Source: Latilactobacillus graminis DSM 20719 (GTDB lineage Bacteria > Bacillota > Bacilli > Lactobacillales > Lactobacillaceae). Taken from it: a DNA stretch of 64,000 nt. Made by a program: the position numbers and the translations under genes. The DNA is taken from NCBI RefSeq assembly GCF_001436415.1, contig NZ_AYZB01000058.1:124001-188000 (forward strand). Reading direction: 5' to 3'. Positions within the stretch are counted from its first letter, which is position 1. The number at the start of each line of letters is the position of its first letter. The notes beneath the pieces were generated by a model that searched no databases, had not been told where the DNA came from, and was given only the letters and a program-made list of their open reading frames with translations. Positions 61,684 through 64,000 of this stretch are shown one piece after another.

Positions 61684-62809
61684 AACACAACAAATTGAGG
61701 AAGAACTATTTTGCATTGGCTGTGGTGCTCGCATCCAAACTACGGACAAAGAAGCGCTCGGCTACACACCTAATTCAGCACTCAAAAAAGGCTTAGAAAC
61801 AGGTCAATTATATTGCCAACGTTGTTTTAGATTACGGCATTACAACGAAATCAGTGATATTAAATTAAATGATGATGATTTTTTGGCGCTATTGAATCAA
61901 ATTGGGGACAGTGATGCCCTCATCGTGAATGTGGTCGATATCTTTGACTTTAATGGCAGTTTGATTCCTGGGTTGCACCGGTTCATCGGCGATAATCCCG
62001 TGATTTTAGTGGGAAATAAGGTCGATATCTTACCAGCTGCACTCAATCCGCATAAAGTGATCAATTGGATTCAAAAAGAAGCCAAAGAACATGGCTTACA
62101 TCCGGTGGAAACAATGCTCGTGAGTGCTAAAAAAGGCAATTCAGTTGATGAATTATTGGCCGTCATTGAACGTGAACGCAAAGGCCGGGATGTCTATGTT
62201 GTTGGGGTAACCAATGTTGGTAAATCAACGTTAATTAATCGAATTATCAAGCAAACCGGGATTTTAGACAGTGACGTCATTACGACATCTCAATTTCCAG
62301 GGACAACGTTAGACCGCATTGATATCCCGTTATATGAGGATGACCATGCATTGATTGATACACCAGGGATTATGCATGCTCAGCAAATGGCACATTATCT
62401 TCATGATAAGGATTTACGATTAATTGCACCACAAAAACGGATTAAGCCGAAAGTCTACCAATTAAATGAACAACAAACACTTTTCTTGGGGGGCTTAGCC
62501 CGCTTTGATTTTATTCAAGGCGCGCGTCATGGCTTTGTTGGTTATTTTGATAACGAGCTCTATATACATCGCACCAAACTTGAAAATGCGGATCAATTCT
62601 ACGCTAAACAATTAGGCGATATGTTACAGCCACCACATCCAGAAGATTTAGCTGAATTTCCGGAGTTACAACGCTATGAGTTTTCAACTAAACAAAAGAG
62701 CGATTTAGTATTTGCTGGATTGGGCTGGATTACATTACCTGAAAATGTAGTGGTTGCCGGTTATGCACCTAAAGGAGTTTCAGTCATGATTCGAAAAGCA
62801 TTAATTTAA
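61676..62809 (+). CDS. yqeH: Ribosome biogenesis GTPase YqeH
   Basis: Circularly permuted GTPase of 377 residues needed for 30S subunit assembly. The order of motifs is permuted: NKVD (G4) and SAKKG (G5) come first, then GVTNVGKST (G1), PGTTLD (G2) and DTPG (G3). An N-terminal zinc finger has CIGCG and CQRC. A C-terminal TRAP-like region follows. It is part of the conserved yqeG-yqeH-yhbY-nadD-yqeK operon; the aroE gene often found after yqeH is absent. Confidence 0.96.
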   Translation: MTETQQIEEELFCIGCGARIQTTDKEALGYTPNSALKKGLETGQLYCQRCFRLRHYNEISDIKLNDDDFLALLNQIGDSDALIVNVVDIFDFNGSLIPGLHRFIGDNPVILVGNKVDILPAALNPHKVINWIQKEAKEHGLHPVETMLVSAKKGNSVDELLAVIERERKGRDVYVVGVTNVGKSTLINRIIKQTGILDSDVITTSQFPGTTLDRIDIPLYEDDHALIDTPGIMHAQQMAHYLHDKDLRLIAPQKRIKPKVYQLNEQQTLFLGGLARFDFIQGARHGFVGYFDNELYIHRTKLENADQFYAKQLGDMLQPPHPEDLAEFPELQRYEFSTKQKSDLVFAGLGWITLPENVVVAGYAPKGVSVMIRKALI

Positions 62810-62830
62810 TCAGGGAAGGAAGTAGCGCAC

Positions 62831-63148
62831 GTGTTAACAGGTAAACAAAAACATTACTTACGCGGTTTAGCCCAAACGACTAAACCACTCTTTCAATTAG
62901 GCAAAAATGGTTTAAGTCAAACTTATTTCGAACAAATTGAAGAGGCGATTGAAAAACGAGAACTCGTTAAGATTAACTTGTTGCAAACGACAGAAGTAAC
63001 AGTTGATGAATTAGCTAATTTTTTAAAGCAACATGATAATCGCATTGAAATTGCGCAAAAAATTGGGCGCACATTGGTGGTTTATAAAGCATCACGTAAA
63101 GAAAAATACCAAAAAATTTCAACGATTGTTACTAAGCTCGGACGCTAA
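62831..63148 (+). CDS. yhbY: CRM-domain RNA-binding protein YhbY
   Basis: Small ribosome-assembly factor (105 residues) with the CRM/KH-like fold: LTGKQKHYLRGLAQTTKPLFQLGKNGL containing the GxxG-type loop, and ELVKINLLQ. GTG 62831 follows GGAAGGAAG. It is known to bind pre-50S particles in E. coli. Confidence 0.93.
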   Translation: MLTGKQKHYLRGLAQTTKPLFQLGKNGLSQTYFEQIEEAIEKRELVKINLLQTTEVTVDELANFLKQHDNRIEIAQKIGRTLVVYKASRKEKYQKISTIVTKLGR

Positions 63149-63163
63149 TAAGGCGGTGATTAA

Positions 63164-63805
63164 ATGCAAAGTGCAACGCTAAAGCAGACAAATCACGTCA
63201 CTGAACCGGACGTACTGGTCGTAGAAGATGGACATCGCTTGCAAGTTGGGATTATGGGCGGCACTTTTAACCCGCCGCACATCGGCCATTTGGTGATGGC
63301 AGAACAAGTTCGTAGCCAACTGGGTCTCGATAAAGTATTGTTCATGCCAGATGCTAATCCACCACACGTTGATGAGAAGAAAACATTGCCAGCCAAGCAT
63401 CGTGTTGCAATGGTGGAACGTGCTATCGCTAATAATCCGCATTTTGAGCTTGACTTAATGGAGATTGAACGGGGTGGGGTCAGTTACACCTACGATACAA
63501 TTGTGACGTTAAAGCAACAGCATCCTGAGATTGACTACTATTTTATTATTGGCGGCGATATGGTCGATTACTTGCCAACTTGGCATCGGATTGATGATTT
63601 AGTAAAGCTCGTCCAGTTTGTTGGTGTTAAACGGACAGGATATAAGCAACAGACACCGTATCCGGTTTTATGGGTGGATGCGCCGGTGATTGACATCAGT
63701 TCAACGCAAATTCGCAACAAGCTTCAACAAGGCTGTTCAGTGCGATACTTGGTACCGGATCTAGTCTTTGAATATATTCAAAAAGAGGGCCTTTATCATG
63801 AGTGA
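63164..63805 (+). CDS. nadD: Nicotinate-nucleotide adenylyltransferase
   Basis: NAD biosynthesis enzyme of 213 residues. It has the nucleotidyltransferase motif GGTFNPPHIGHL and ISSTQIR. An N-terminal extension of about 28 residues precedes the core, as is common in lactobacilli. AGGCGGTGA precedes the ATG. Together with nadK at 17661, both NAD completion and NADP formation are encoded in this window. It overlaps yqeK by 8 bp. Confidence 0.96.
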   Translation: MQSATLKQTNHVTEPDVLVVEDGHRLQVGIMGGTFNPPHIGHLVMAEQVRSQLGLDKVLFMPDANPPHVDEKKTLPAKHRVAMVERAIANNPHFELDLMEIERGGVSYTYDTIVTLKQQHPEIDYYFIIGGDMVDYLPTWHRIDDLVKLVQFVGVKRTGYKQQTPYPVLWVDAPVIDISSTQIRNKLQQGCSVRYLVPDLVFEYIQKEGLYHE

Positions 63806-64000
63806 TTTTGTTTATCAAGAAAACATCGTGCCGTATACACGGGCTGAGTTAGTGGCTAAAGTGGCCGCTAACTTGTCTGAAAGCCGATTTGAACATTGTT
63901 TGCGAGTGGAAGCCACCGCAATTCAATTAGCAAAAAAAAATAGTGCAGACGTTGAACGTGCGGCAATTGCCGGCCTAGTTCATGACTATGCCAAGCAATT
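63798..64000 (+). CDS. yqeK: HD-domain hydrolase YqeK (5' part)
   Basis: First 67 codons of a gene that runs off the window. ESRFEHCLRVE and AAIAGLVHDYAKQ carry the His and His-Asp residues of an HD metal site. YqeK proteins have been shown to hydrolyse diadenosine tetraphosphate symmetrically. It overlaps the nadD end, and the operon continues. Confidence 0.9.
   Translation, partial: MSDFVYQENIVPYTRAELVAKVAANLSESRFEHCLRVEATAIQLAKKNSADVERAAIAGLVHDYAKQ

Overview
The window is a contiguous piece of a low-GC Firmicutes chromosome. It encodes lactobacillus-type proteins (Spx, MecA, a YjbH-like protein, RelQ, a YxkO-type hydrate dehydratase) and uses T-box-controlled aminoacyl-tRNA synthetases. 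The gene order secG-est-rnr-smpB, polA-mutM-coaE-nrdR-dnaB-dnaI-thrS-infC-rpmI-rplT and yqeG-yqeH-yhbY-nadD-yqeK fits the Lactobacillaceae. I judge it most likely Latilactobacillus (sakei/curvatus group); that assignment is recognition, not computation. I see no insertion sequence, prophage or CRISPR array. It looks like core genome plus a few accessory transport and regulation modules.

Layout. 1-5240: the 3' end of a CopB-type copper ATPase, anaerobic ribonucleotide reductase nrdDG behind a strong NrdR box, and an orphan cellobiose-type PTS EIIC whose promoter overlaps a cre-like site. 5234-12050: a BceRS/BceAB-like peptide-sensing module. A response regulator, a histidine kinase (with an in-frame TAG at codon 8) and an unknown lipoprotein are divergent from an ABC ATPase, a permease and a DUF975 membrane protein. 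12125-20981: an MBL hydrolase, then the Spx-MecA-CoiA-YjbH proteolysis/competence cluster, CYTH, relQ-nadK-rluD, uppP and cutC. 21028-30586: mnmM, a PAP2 phosphatase, a five-LysM glucosaminidase, T-box leuS, a lipid II flippase-like protein, a pseudouridine synthase and nnrD. 30687-35640: tRNA-Leu(CAG), an 800-bp stretch without a recognisable gene, a HAD phosphatase overlapping a convergent lipase, an amino-acid permease, a zinc-ribbon protein and tRNA-Gly(CCC). 35703-42859: T-box argS, an esterase, a YtrA-type GntR/ABC operon and a ClC antiporter. 42939-48952: secG-est-rnr-smpB, a secreted 3D-domain hydrolase with a candidate WalR box, and a MarR regulator. 49086-59950: polA-mutM-coaE, nrdR-dnaB-dnaI, T-box thrS and the infC-rpmI-rplT operon (infC apparently starting at AUA). 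59961-64000: an oxidoreductase and the yqeG ribosome-assembly/NAD operon, running off the right edge in yqeK.

Functional links. nrdR lies in the same window as its predicted target nrdDG. Spx, MecA and YjbH are respectively substrate, Clp adaptor and Clp adaptor. Three T-box leaders sense leucyl-, arginyl- and threonyl-tRNA. The most novel signals are: (i) an asymmetric hairpin repeated in front of leuS and yqeG, with different but still paired inner helices, suggesting an undescribed structured RNA; (ii) the amber codon in the sensor kinase; (iii) the gene-poor 30.8-31.6 kb stretch with ordered repeats and two overlapping mini-ORFs; (iv) the lipoprotein and DUF975 partners of the Bce-like module.
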